Assembly (NCBI RefSeq): GCF_027925305.1 | Contig: NZ_BSDR01000001.1 | Location: 3,614,501-3,678,500, forward strand | Length of the DNA stretch: 64,000 bases | Direction of reading: 5' to 3' | Origin: Desulforhabdus amnigena | GTDB taxonomy: Bacteria; Desulfobacterota; Syntrophobacteria; Syntrophobacterales; Syntrophobacteraceae | In this document: one piece after another, positions 17,515-25,368 of the stretch | Layout: each line of letters opens with the position of its first letter | Position numbering within the stretch: position 1 is the stretch's first letter | Made by a program: the position numbers and the translations under genes | Notes under the pieces: generated by a model | The model's database searches: none | Seen by the model: the letters and a program-made list of their open reading frames with translations, nothing else | What the model was told of the DNA's origin: nothing

Positions 17515-17571
17515 AAAGGCCTTTCCTCGGTCTCTCTCATCTGACCGATCATGGTCGGCACGAAAAAGAAA

Positions 17572-17608
17572 AGCCGGAGGTGGGAGACAGGCTCCCGGAC
17601 CTCCGGCT
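17572..17608 (-). terminator. Terminator facing the metF operon
   Basis: Stem AGCCGGAGGT / ACCTCCGGCT with an inner GGGAG/CTCCC stem. On the minus strand it is followed by TTTTCTTTTT. It probably ended the metF transcript before the MITE-like repeat came between. Confidence 0.6.
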
Positions 17609-17625
17609 CAAATCCATTGGGCCTA

Positions 17626-17735
17626 AGAACCTATCCAGAAACCACCTGTGGACTTTGCGACACCCCCCTTGGTCCCCCCTCGAGGGGGGAATTAAAGGGG
17701 GTGTCCGCTGCCGAGGTAGGTTTTCGGATAGGCTC
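17626..17735. repeat. MITE-like repeat, copy B
   Basis: 110 bp, nearly identical to copy A at 14182-14292, with the same terminal inverted repeats and internal CCCCCCTCGAGGGGGG hairpin. It sits between metF and the downstream terminator. Confidence 0.8.
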
Positions 17736-17738
17736 TAA

Positions 17739-17767
17739 GCCGCGCGTGGCCAGGCCACGCGCGGCTT
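17739..17767 (-). repeat. Hairpin overlapping the metF stop codon
   Basis: AGCCGCGCGTGG-CCAGG-CCACGCGCGGCT, 12 perfect pairs directly at the metF stop, without a T run. Probably an mRNA 3' stabiliser or a remnant terminator. Confidence 0.6.
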
Positions 17768-18725
17768 AACTCTTGTACTTGGGCCGTTCTTTGTCCAGGC
17801 CGGCCTTCTTGAGCACCTCGGGGATAATTTCTTCCCAGGCGACGGCCATGATGTGAACGCCGTGGACGCCTGGAATCTCCATGCACTGGTGGATCTCTTC
17901 CACGGCCATGTTCACGGCTTCTTCACGGACCTTGATGATCCGCTCTTTCTTGTCGGAAACCGTATCGGCCGCCTTTTGCAGCCGCTCGACCTTCTCATTG
18001 GGTACGATCACGCCGGCGACCTTGTCCCGCATGTACTTGGCCATGCCGATGCTCTTGATGGGGATGATGCCGGCCATGATATGGCACTTCTCATGGAGAC
18101 CGCGGTTTCTCACGTCTTCCATGTACTTTTTGAAGATATCCATGGCGTAAACCGGCTGGCTCTGGACAAACTGCGCCCCGGCCTTGATCTTCTTGGCCAG
18201 CCTGGTGACGCGAAATTCCATGGGGTGTCCGAACGGGTTGATCGCCGCGCCGACGAAGAGGTGCGGTGGGTCGGTTTCCAGTTCCTCACCGTTCATGAAA
18301 CGACCTTCACGCAACCCCACCAGGCATTGGATGAGCTGCATCGAATCGAGATCGTAGACATTCTTTGCCCCGGGATGGTTGCCCATGGTCTGATGGTCGC
18401 CGGAGAGGGCCAGGACGTTCATGACGCCGAAAGCGGCCGCGCCCAGCACGTCGGCCTGGATGGCCAGGCGGTTCCGGTCCCGGGTGACGATCTGGATGAC
18501 CGGGTCCATTTCCATTTGTTTGAGCATGATTCCCGTGGCAATGGAGGACATGCGCACTACCGCCGTCTGGTTGTCCGTTATATTGAAGGCGTCGCAATAG
18601 GGCTTGATGAGCTGTGCCATCTCCCGCAGGTGCACGGTGTCCACGCCCCGCTTGGGGCCCAGTTCACCGGTGACGGCAAAAGTGCCTTCGTTCAGGACTC
18701 GTTCGAGATTACTCTGCACCGACAT
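17766..18725 (-). CDS. metF: Methylenetetrahydrofolate reductase MetF
   Basis: 319 residues. FAD-dependent TIM-barrel enzyme that reduces methylene-THF to methyl-THF in the methyl branch of the Wood-Ljungdahl pathway. Visible are VTGELGPKRG at the N-terminus, NITDNQTAVVRMSS, MNVLALSGDHQ and VQSQPVYAMDIFKKYM, all at family-typical positions. AAGGAGG stands six bases before the ATG. It overlaps metV by 17 bp and is the last gene of the hdrCBA-mvhD-metV-metF operon. With MetV it should receive electrons from the Hdr/MvhD module rather than directly from NAD(P)H, as proposed for acetogens. Physiological direction (fixation or oxidation) is not shown by sequence. Confidence 0.93.
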   Translation of the reverse strand: MSVQSNLERVLNEGTFAVTGELGPKRGVDTVHLREMAQLIKPYCDAFNITDNQTAVVRMSSIATGIMLKQMEMDPVIQIVTRDRNRLAIQADVLGAAAFGVMNVLALSGDHQTMGNHPGAKNVYDLDSMQLIQCLVGLREGRFMNGEELETDPPHLFVGAAINPFGHPMEFRVTRLAKKIKAGAQFVQSQPVYAMDIFKKYMEDVRNRGLHEKCHIMAGIIPIKSIGMAKYMRDKVAGVIVPNEKVERLQKAADTVSDKKERIIKVREEAVNMAVEEIHQCMEIPGVHGVHIMAVAWEEIIPEVLKKAGLDKERPKYKS

Positions 18726-19404
18726 CGGCCGCCTCCTTCTTCAACAGATGATCCTGGACCAGTTTGCGTGGTCCGCCGTCACGGGCACTGACCCAGTTCT
18801 TGGCCGGAATGACCTCATCGAGCAACTCGAGCCGCCCCTGGGCCTTGAGCCGGTCATAGATCAGCTGCCAACCGCAGGCGATATCCGGCCGCACTTCGCA
18901 CTTGCCGTTTTCACTGCCGCCGCACGGCCCGTTGAGGAGGGACTTGGAACAGCGGGCAATGGGGCAGATGCCCCCGGTGAGATGCAGGACACAGTCGCCG
19001 CACATGAGGCAGCGCTCCGTGAACATCCCCGGTTCATCCACCACGCCGATAAAGGTGGTGTTCAAACCCGGAAGGACGACCTTTTCCGGCCACTTTTCAT
19101 TGGTAAACTGAACTCCGGCGCCGCAGGCGATGGAGAGCACCGCGTCGGCCCAGTCGATTTGCTCGGCCGCGGAAACGAAATATTCGTGCTCGCACTGCCG
19201 CTCGATGCCGCCGTTCTTGATCTCTATGTCCACGCCTTCCTGAGTGGCCTTCATGCGCAACATCGAGGCCAGAATTTCCGCTTCCTTATTGCCGCCCTCG
19301 TGGCAAACCGCCACGCAGGTATTGCATCCGAAGACCAGGACCTTTTTGTAGCCCTTGATCATTTCCCATATTTCTTCCAACGGCTTCTGTTGACCGACAA
19401 TCAT
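18709..19404 (-). CDS. metV: MetV, zinc/iron-sulfur partner of MetF
   Basis: 231 residues of the methylene-THF reductase C-terminal (MetV) family. Cys-rich motifs: FGCNTCVAVCHEGG near residue 26, SIACGAGVQFTN, and RCLMCGDCVLHLTGGICPIA followed by NGPCGGSENGKCEV. In acetogens MetV binds MetF and carries Fe-S and zinc sites that pass electrons to it. The ribosome site AGGAG contains the stop codon of mvhD, so the genes are tightly coupled. Start ATG 19404. Confidence 0.9.
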   Translation of the reverse strand: MIVGQQKPLEEIWEMIKGYKKVLVFGCNTCVAVCHEGGNKEAEILASMLRMKATQEGVDIEIKNGGIERQCEHEYFVSAAEQIDWADAVLSIACGAGVQFTNEKWPEKVVLPGLNTTFIGVVDEPGMFTERCLMCGDCVLHLTGGICPIARCSKSLLNGPCGGSENGKCEVRPDIACGWQLIYDRLKAQGRLELLDEVIPAKNWVSARDGGPRKLVQDHLLKKEAADVGAE

Positions 19405-19410
19405 ATTGAC

Positions 19411-19926
19411 CTACTCCTTCCCGGGGCGTTTTTTTCGCGCTGCCAGCCAAATCGGAGAAGGACCCAGCCTCTGGATCTTCTCCGTGAACTCCGTACAGAT
19501 CTCCGCCCATCTCGGACCCATGGCCGCCGAGAGGTTGTACATTTCCACGCGCCGGGGGTCTATGCCGACCTGGGGCAACAAGGTCTTGAGGTTCTCGACT
19601 CTTCTCTTGGCATTTGCATTTCCTTCCAGGAAATGACATTGTCCGGGCAGTCACCCAGCAACGAAAACGCCGTCCACCCCCCTTTCGAACGCTCGTAAAA
19701 TGTAAATGGCATCCAGCTTGCCCGTGCAGGGAAGCCTGATGATTTTCACGTTCGTCGGGTAGGAAAGCCGCATCACTCCGGCCAGGTCCGCTGCCGCGAA
19801 GGCGCAGTAGTGGCAGGCGAAGGCCAGGATATTGGGTTCCCAGTCCGGCGGAATTTCTTGCGGCTTCTCGACGGAGGAAAGTTCTTCCTCCGGCGCCACC
19901 GCAACTGCTTGTTCAGCCATGGCCAT
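19411..19926 (-). CDS. mvhD: MvhD-type Fe-S electron transfer subunit, probable selenoprotein (Sec92)
   Basis: 171 residues if the TGA at 19653-19651 is read as selenocysteine. Before it: FACHYCAFAAADLAG, PCTGKLDA and GVDGVFVAG; after it: LPGQCHFLEGNANAKRRV and a full family-like C-terminus to TAG 19411. Other family members have Cys at this point (VAGCxxGxCHF), and Sec is known in methanogen VhuD. Right after the TGA the RNA can form a SECIS-like hairpin: CATTTCC/GGAAATG with a 5-base loop, starting 15 bases downstream. AAGGAGG precedes ATG 19926. The protein links a hydrogenase or other donor to HdrA in electron bifurcation. A plain stop would leave 91 residues. Confidence 0.85.
19617..19653 (-). 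promoter_or_regulatory. Candidate bacterial SECIS element in mvhD
   Basis: TGA (19653-19651), 15-base spacer, stem CATTTCC (19635-19629), loop TGGAA, stem GGAAATG (19623-19617). Position and size fit bacterial SECIS hairpins, which lie just 3' of the UGA inside the coding region. Confidence 0.6.
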
Positions 19927-20055
19927 TCTCAATCCTCCTTATGATATGGCAACAACTATTCATCTGTCGATTTAGATAACTTTTTTAAGGCTTGTTGGAA
20001 TCTGAATATCCTCACCGGGATACACCCGGAGTTTGCCTCGGACTCACAGACCTCT

Positions 20056-23000
20056 CTAGGCCCTGGCATCGGCCAGAGCGTCAATCATGGCCAGAATCTG
20101 CTCATCACGGAAGTTGTTGACCTGAAATGCTTTGGCCGGACAGACGCCGGCGCAGATGCCGCACCCCATGCATTTGACCTCGTTGTGCCTGACCTTGCCG
20201 TCCTCGTCGATGTAGGGTGAACCGTACGGGCAGACCCGGAAGCACGTCAGGCAGGACATGCAGATGTCCGGATTGTGCTTGGCGATGATGCCGGAAACGG
20301 CCAGTTTGTCGTGGGACAGAACCACCCCCGCACGGCCGGCAGCGGCCAGGGCCTGGGTGATGGTTTCGTCCAGGTTTTTGGGAGCATGGGCCAGTCCGCA
20401 GACGAAGAGACCTTCACTGGGGAAATCCACCGGGCGAAGTTTGACATGGGCTTCGAGAAAGTACTCGTCAATGTTGCGGGTGACTTTGAACATCTCCCCG
20501 ACCTTGTGGGTGTCGGGATGGGGCCGCAGACCGGTGGAGAGGACCAGCCAGTCGGCGTCCAGCACGAGGTCCCGGTTGAGCATGTAGTCGTAGACCCGGA
20601 CCTTCAGCTTGTTGCCCGCCATCTCCACTTCCGGTTTGCGCTCGGGCATGAACCGGACGAAGACCACCCCCAGCTCACGGGCCTTGAAATAGTAGTCTTC
20701 CCGCAGACCGTACGTCCGGATATCGCGGTACAGAATGACGACCTGGGCCCGTGGGTTCTTTTCCTTGATGGCGATGGCGTTTTTAATGGCGTCCTGGCAG
20801 CAGATCCGCGAACAGTAGTTGACCGGTTCTTCGCGCGACCCTACACACTGGATCATGACGTACCGTTCGCCGGCTTTGGGGCCGTCGCCTGTAGCCAGCC
20901 TCTTTTCCAGGGTCCGCTGAGTGATGATGTGGTCGCTCTGCCCCCAGCGGTAGTCGGATTCCGTGGGCTGATACTCGGTGCCCCCAGTGGCCAGGATGAT
21001 GGCTCCATGCTCGAAAGCTGTGCCGTCAGCGAGCTTTGTGCTGAAGTTTCCGACAAAGCCGTCGGTGGATTTCACCTCCGTTCCGGTATGGACATGGATC
21101 CTGGGATGCTTGCCGACCTTCTCGACGGTCATCTTGACGAAGGCCTGTACGTCGCTGCCGTCCAGGGTGCGGTAAACGTTCCGGGCCAGCCCGCCCAGCT
21201 CTGCCTGCTGCTCCACGATATGGACATCAAACCCCTGGTCGGCCAGGGAGAGGGCCGCCGTCATTCCGGCCACGCCGCCGCCGATGACCATGGCCGCCGG
21301 AGTCACGCTCACGGAGTCCGTTTTCACGGGCTGGAGCAGCCTGGCCTTGGCGATGTTCATCTTGACGATTTCGATGGCCTTCCTGGTTGCCTCTTCCTTC
21401 CGGCCCATGTGGCACCAGGAACACTGTTCGCGGATGTCGGCCAGTTCGAAGAGGTACTTGTTCAGGCCGGCATCGCGAATGGTATCCATGAAGAGGGGGT
21501 TGTGTGTACGGGGGGTGCAGGAGGCCACGACCACCCGGTTCAGGTTGTGTTCCCGGACCAACTCCTTGATCTTTTCCTGCTGGTCCTGGGCACAGGCGTA
21601 GAGAGTGTTGCTCGCGTACACCACGCCCGGCTGATCCTTGACCGCCTCTACCACCTTTTGTACGTCTATGGTCTGAGCGATATTGATGCCGCAGTGACAG
21701 ACAAAGACCCCGATGCGAGGCTCTTCGCCGGTAACGTCCCTTTCCGGGGGGAGTTCCTTGTGGACGATCTCCGTGCCCCGTGCCTCACCCAGGAGGGACA
21801 TGGCCGCGCCGGCCACGGCGCTGCCCTGCATGACCGTCTCAGGGATGTCTTTTGGCCCCTGAAAGATACCGGTCACATACATGCCCGGACGGCTGGTGTT
21901 CACCGGTTCGAACTGGGTGGTCCTGGCGAAGCGGTGCTCATTGAGTTCAATGCCGAAAGTACGGGCGAAGTCGCCCACGTCCGCATGGGGCTGGAAACCG
22001 ATGGAGAGGACTACCAGGTCGAAGACTTCGTCCACCAGCGTCCCGTCTTCATTGGCGTAGCGCAGAATCAGGCTGCCCGTGGCCGGATCTTCCCGGACCG
22101 CGGAAATCATGGCCCGCTGGTACCGCACGTTGTACTGGTTCTTGGCCCGGTCCACGTAGCGATCGAAATCCTTCCCGAAGGCCCGCATTTCCATGTAAAA
22201 AATGGTGGGCTCGATGTTGCCGTCGTGTTCCTTGGCGATGATGGCCTGTTTGGTCGCATACATACAGCAGACCGAGGAACACCACGGGTTGGCGTTGTGC
22301 TGATCCCGGGAACCCACGCACTGAATCCAGGCCACCTTCCCGGGATGGTGCCCATCGCTGGGTCGTTTGATCTCTCCCTTGTACGGACCGGAAGCGGAGA
22401 GAATGCGCTCGAACTGGACTGAGGTCACCACGTTGGGCCAGCGGCCGAAACCGAGTTCGCCCCGGACCCTGGGGTTGTACCGATCCAGACCCGGAGCCAG
22501 GATGACGGCCCCGACATTGAGTTCCAGTATCTTCTCCGTATCCTCGTAATTGATGGCGTGGGACGGGCAGAACTTTTCACAGGCCCGGCACTTACCCTTT
22601 TGAAAATAGAGGCAGTTTTCGCGGTCGATGACACGGGTGTTGGGTACCGCCTGGGGGAACAGGGAAAAGATAGCCTTGCGAGTGGTCAGGCCCTGTTCGT
22701 ATTCACTGGTGACCTTCTTGGGGCATTTCTGTTCACAGATGCCGCAGCCCGTGCACTTGTCCGGATCTACATAGCGCGGCGGCACCTTGACCGTCACCTT
22801 GAAATCCCCCGGCTCGCCTTCCACGGACACCACTTCCGCCAGAGTGTGGATGTCTATGTTCATGTGGCGGCCCACTTCGACCATCTTGGGTGAGATCATG
22901 CACATGGCGCAGTCGCCCGTGGGGAAGGTCTTGTCGAGCATGACCATGGTCCCGCCGATGGACGAGTTCCTCTCGACCATGTGCACCTTGAATCCGCTGT

Positions 23001-23097
23001 CGGCCAGGTCCAGGGCGGACTGCATCGCACCGATGCCGCCGCCGACGATGACGACGGAACCGCGCTTATGGGTCTGGGGAGACGTGTTTTCACTCAT
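20056..23097 (-). CDS. hdrA: HdrA-like FAD/iron-sulfur protein, double length
   Basis: 1013 residues, whereas HdrA usually has about 650. Part 1 (about 1-450): FAD site VIVGGGIGAMQSALDLADSG, Cys motif TGDCAMCMISP, ferredoxin motifs CTGCGICEQKCPKK and CRACEKFCPSHA. Part 2 (about 460-1013): VFVCHCGINIAQ, second FAD site MVIGGGVAGMTAALSLADQG, CVGSREEPVNYCSRICCQ and two C-terminal clusters CMSCLTCFRVCPYGSP and CMGCGICAGVCPAKA. HdrA is the bifurcating flavin subunit of heterodisulfide reductase-type complexes. The order hdrC-hdrB-hdrA-mvhD-metV-metF says the complex drives methylene-THF reduction or oxidation. It overlaps hdrB by 4 bp. Confidence 0.93.
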   Translation of the reverse strand: MSENTSPQTHKRGSVVIVGGGIGAMQSALDLADSGFKVHMVERNSSIGGTMVMLDKTFPTGDCAMCMISPKMVEVGRHMNIDIHTLAEVVSVEGEPGDFKVTVKVPPRYVDPDKCTGCGICEQKCPKKVTSEYEQGLTTRKAIFSLFPQAVPNTRVIDRENCLYFQKGKCRACEKFCPSHAINYEDTEKILELNVGAVILAPGLDRYNPRVRGELGFGRWPNVVTSVQFERILSASGPYKGEIKRPSDGHHPGKVAWIQCVGSRDQHNANPWCSSVCCMYATKQAIIAKEHDGNIEPTIFYMEMRAFGKDFDRYVDRAKNQYNVRYQRAMISAVREDPATGSLILRYANEDGTLVDEVFDLVVLSIGFQPHADVGDFARTFGIELNEHRFARTTQFEPVNTSRPGMYVTGIFQGPKDIPETVMQGSAVAGAAMSLLGEARGTEIVHKELPPERDVTGEEPRIGVFVCHCGINIAQTIDVQKVVEAVKDQPGVVYASNTLYACAQDQQEKIKELVREHNLNRVVVASCTPRTHNPLFMDTIRDAGLNKYLFELADIREQCSWCHMGRKEEATRKAIEIVKMNIAKARLLQPVKTDSVSVTPAAMVIGGGVAGMTAALSLADQGFDVHIVEQQAELGGLARNVYRTLDGSDVQAFVKMTVEKVGKHPRIHVHTGTEVKSTDGFVGNFSTKLADGTAFEHGAIILATGGTEYQPTESDYRWGQSDHIITQRTLEKRLATGDGPKAGERYVMIQCVGSREEPVNYCSRICCQDAIKNAIAIKEKNPRAQVVILYRDIRTYGLREDYYFKARELGVVFVRFMPERKPEVEMAGNKLKVRVYDYMLNRDLVLDADWLVLSTGLRPHPDTHKVGEMFKVTRNIDEYFLEAHVKLRPVDFPSEGLFVCGLAHAPKNLDETITQALAAAGRAGVVLSHDKLAVSGIIAKHNPDICMSCLTCFRVCPYGSPYIDEDGKVRHNEVKCMGCGICAGVCPAKAFQVNNFRDEQILAMIDALADARA

Positions 23098-23969
23098 ATC
23101 AGTTCCAACTCCTTCAAGAGTCCCATGGAGTCAACAAAATGCCGGTCAATCTGGAGGTCCCTGGGGGAAAGGCCCATGGCTACCCCCACCAGTTCGGTGA
23201 TGAAATAGACCGGCAGTTTCCGGTCGATCCCGTATTTCTCGACCACCTGGTTCTGGTAAGCGTCCAAATTGAGCTGGCACATGGGACATGTGCAGACAAA
23301 ACAGTTGGCCCCCCTGGCCAAGGCGTCCTTCATGATCTTGGACATGAGCTTGAGAGCCGCATCGGGGTCGTTGACCGAAGCGGACGCGCCGCAGCAGTCG
23401 GTCTTGTAACTCCAGTCCAGCGTTTCAGCGCCGAGGGCCTTGCAGATGATCTCCATGCCCTGAGGATTTTCCACGTCATCGGGCACCGGGACGTCCAGTG
23501 GGAACCGTGTCTGAAGACAGCCGTAGTAGCAGGCCGCTTTGAGGCCGGTCAGCTTCCTGGATGCCTTCTGAACCAAATCCCCGGATTCGGCCAAAGGGCG
23601 AAGCACCTCGAGGATGCTCATGATCTGGACACTGTTCCGGACTTTCTTTTGCAGCTCCGCATTGATCTCCGCCAGCAGCTTGTCGTTTCCTTCCAGTCTT
23701 TTCTGAGCCACCAGCATGCGGCTGTAGCAGGCCGAACAGGGAATAACCATGGACGAGAGTCCGGAGGCGTCGGCCAGGCCCAGGTTCCTGGCCGGCAGGG
23801 CAATGGCCAGCCATTCATCGGTCTTGGCCGCCGAAGTGGCGCCGCAACAGTTCCAGTCCTCGAGTTCCTGAAGGTTTACTCCCAATTTTCCCAGCACAAT
23901 CTTCGTCTGGGCGTCGTAAAGCTCGCTGGAGGAGCGCAACGAGCAACCAGGATAGTAGAGGATGTCCAT
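23094..23969 (-). CDS. hdrB: HdrB-like subunit with two CCG domains
   Basis: 291 residues. Begins MDILYYPGCSLRSSS and has two CCG cysteine blocks: NCCGAT with IPCSACYSR, and ACYYGCLQTRF / DCCGASASV / CTCPMCQLN. In HdrB these bind the two unusual [4Fe-4S] clusters that reduce a disulfide. Here no CoM-S-S-CoB is expected, and the partner is likely MetFV. Ribosome site GGGAG before ATG 23969; stop overlaps the hdrA start. Confidence 0.93.
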   Translation of the reverse strand: MDILYYPGCSLRSSSELYDAQTKIVLGKLGVNLQELEDWNCCGATSAAKTDEWLAIALPARNLGLADASGLSSMVIPCSACYSRMLVAQKRLEGNDKLLAEINAELQKKVRNSVQIMSILEVLRPLAESGDLVQKASRKLTGLKAACYYGCLQTRFPLDVPVPDDVENPQGMEIICKALGAETLDWSYKTDCCGASASVNDPDAALKLMSKIMKDALARGANCFVCTCPMCQLNLDAYQNQVVEKYGIDRKLPVYFITELVGVAMGLSPRDLQIDRHFVDSMGLLKELELI

Positions 23970-23972
23970 GAT

Positions 23973-24620
23973 CTATCTCCCACCACGTTCTTCAGCGACC
24001 TTGACGCGGTCGGCTTTTTTCAATTTTGCCTTCTTGTAGAGGCGCCTGATTTCATCCAGACCTTTGACTTTCTGCAGGCCGAAGTGCAGGCGCCGGTTCT
24101 TTTTCATGGTCAGGCCCAGCTCGGCCTGCTCCTTCATCTCCTGGTACAGGCCTTTGAAATTGCGGTTTTTCAAATCCTTCAGATTGATCTGGAGTTCGTA
24201 CATGCCCATGAACTCGAGTTCGTTGAGCCGGCCGAAATGACCGGTGGCCGTGGTAAAGGCCGAGTGGAAGGCGGCAACCTTGGTGCTGAGGGGATCGAGA
24301 TGCCGCTCCTTGGACATCTGTTTGAGCGTCTCGTTGATCCGGGCCGTCTGGATATTGTTGGGGCATCGGGTTCCGCAGGTGTAACAGGATACACACCGCC
24401 AGACGAGCAGGTTTTCCAGGGCCTGATCCCGGTCTCCCAACAGGATCATCCTGATGAGTCGGTCCGGGGTGACCCCTTGGGTTTCGTCACCCACCGGACA
24501 ACCGGCCGCGCACCGGCGGCACTGATAACAGGCCAGGAGGTTCTGCCCGGAACGTTCCATGACCTCCTCGAGGAAGGACTGGTTCGTGTCGGGCTTGTAT
24601 TCCAGGACCTCAGATATCAT
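23973..24620 (-). CDS. hdrC: HdrC-like iron-sulfur subunit
   Basis: About 215 residues from ATG 24620, which has AAGGAG seven bases upstream; the ATG at 24638 has none. Two ferredoxin-type motifs, CYQCRRCAAGCPVG and CVSCYTCGTRCPNNI, bind [4Fe-4S] clusters that connect HdrA to HdrB. First gene of the operon; only three bases separate it from hdrB. The C-terminal tail is Lys/Arg-rich. Confidence 0.92.
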   Translation of the reverse strand: MISEVLEYKPDTNQSFLEEVMERSGQNLLACYQCRRCAAGCPVGDETQGVTPDRLIRMILLGDRDQALENLLVWRCVSCYTCGTRCPNNIQTARINETLKQMSKERHLDPLSTKVAAFHSAFTTATGHFGRLNELEFMGMYELQINLKDLKNRNFKGLYQEMKEQAELGLTMKKNRRLHFGLQKVKGLDEIRRLYKKAKLKKADRVKVAEERGGR

Positions 24621-24743
24621 ATCTTTCTCCTTGAGCACATTCTCTTGCGCCCTTTCGGCCGGCCCGAGCCTGAAGACTGACAGGGCGATGCAGGTATGGG
24701 TAAATTCTCGTGATCTGATGCGACACCGTCACATTAACTTCCA

Positions 24744-24758
24744 TGACACCGGGTGTCA
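24744..24758. promoter_or_regulatory. Perfect palindrome upstream of hdrC
   Basis: TGACACC-G-GGTGTCA, 7-base perfect arms, 124 bases before hdrC. A related half site GCGACACCGTCACA is 15-20 bases away. Candidate operator for a dimeric regulator of the Hdr-MetFV operon; the regulator is unknown. Confidence 0.4.
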
Positions 24759-24823
24759 CAACGACGTATGAAAAATGGGCGAACGGGTCAGCCTATTCAC
24801 CGATTCACCGTTTTTTCCATATA

Positions 24824-24915
24824 AACCACAGAGGGCATACAGAAAGACTTCCAAATGAAATCTCTGTGTTCTCCGTGTCTCCGTGGTTCAGATGAAATCT
24901 GACAATGTCAAGCTA
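24824..24915. repeat. Dispersed repeat, ACCACGGAG family, copy 1
   Basis: Starts AACCACAGAGGGCATACAGA and ends CTCCGTGGTTCAG, then ATGAAATCTGACAATGTCAA. The ends form an imperfect inverted repeat. Closely matched by 63338-63436. It lies in the 748-bp divergent gap between hdrC and the E1 alpha gene, where no coding sequence is seen. Confidence 0.75.
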
Positions 24916-25368
24916 ATTGACCTTCCGATGGTGTCAGTTCCCGCGCGGTCGGCCCAGGACAAGGGCCTGAGAAGGAATCGGAGAACCAGGTCTTTAGCGC
25001 GGATGGCCCGGTATGGATGCGTCTTTTTTTCTCGTGTCTACAGGAACTTTTCCGAAACAACTTAGCGGGAACCAGAATGACCTGCAAAGCTGGGAGGTTC
25101 AGGCAAGGACTTCTTTCACCACCCAGCTTGGCTTGGATGTTCTGTCCTGTTTTGAACTGGAGAAGCGCTCGAAGAGGAGAGGATAGGGGAGATGAGAAGG
25201 AGATAAGAGCTTGCTTTTCGGGTGAAAATCTTAACAAGGTGACAGTGTGGTGTCAAGGGAAAAAGAAGTTTCTGCAATTCCGGTTTTTTCCCCCTTACAG
25301 GCAAAAGAGTATTATAGTGGGCCCGGTATTCCGAACGAGAACAGTCTATAGCGACAAAGGGAGAACGT

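Noticed and set aside
20275-22422. Plus-strand 715-residue ORF opposite hdrA
   Set aside because: Complete shadow of hdrA in high-GC coding DNA; no family motifs or ribosome site.
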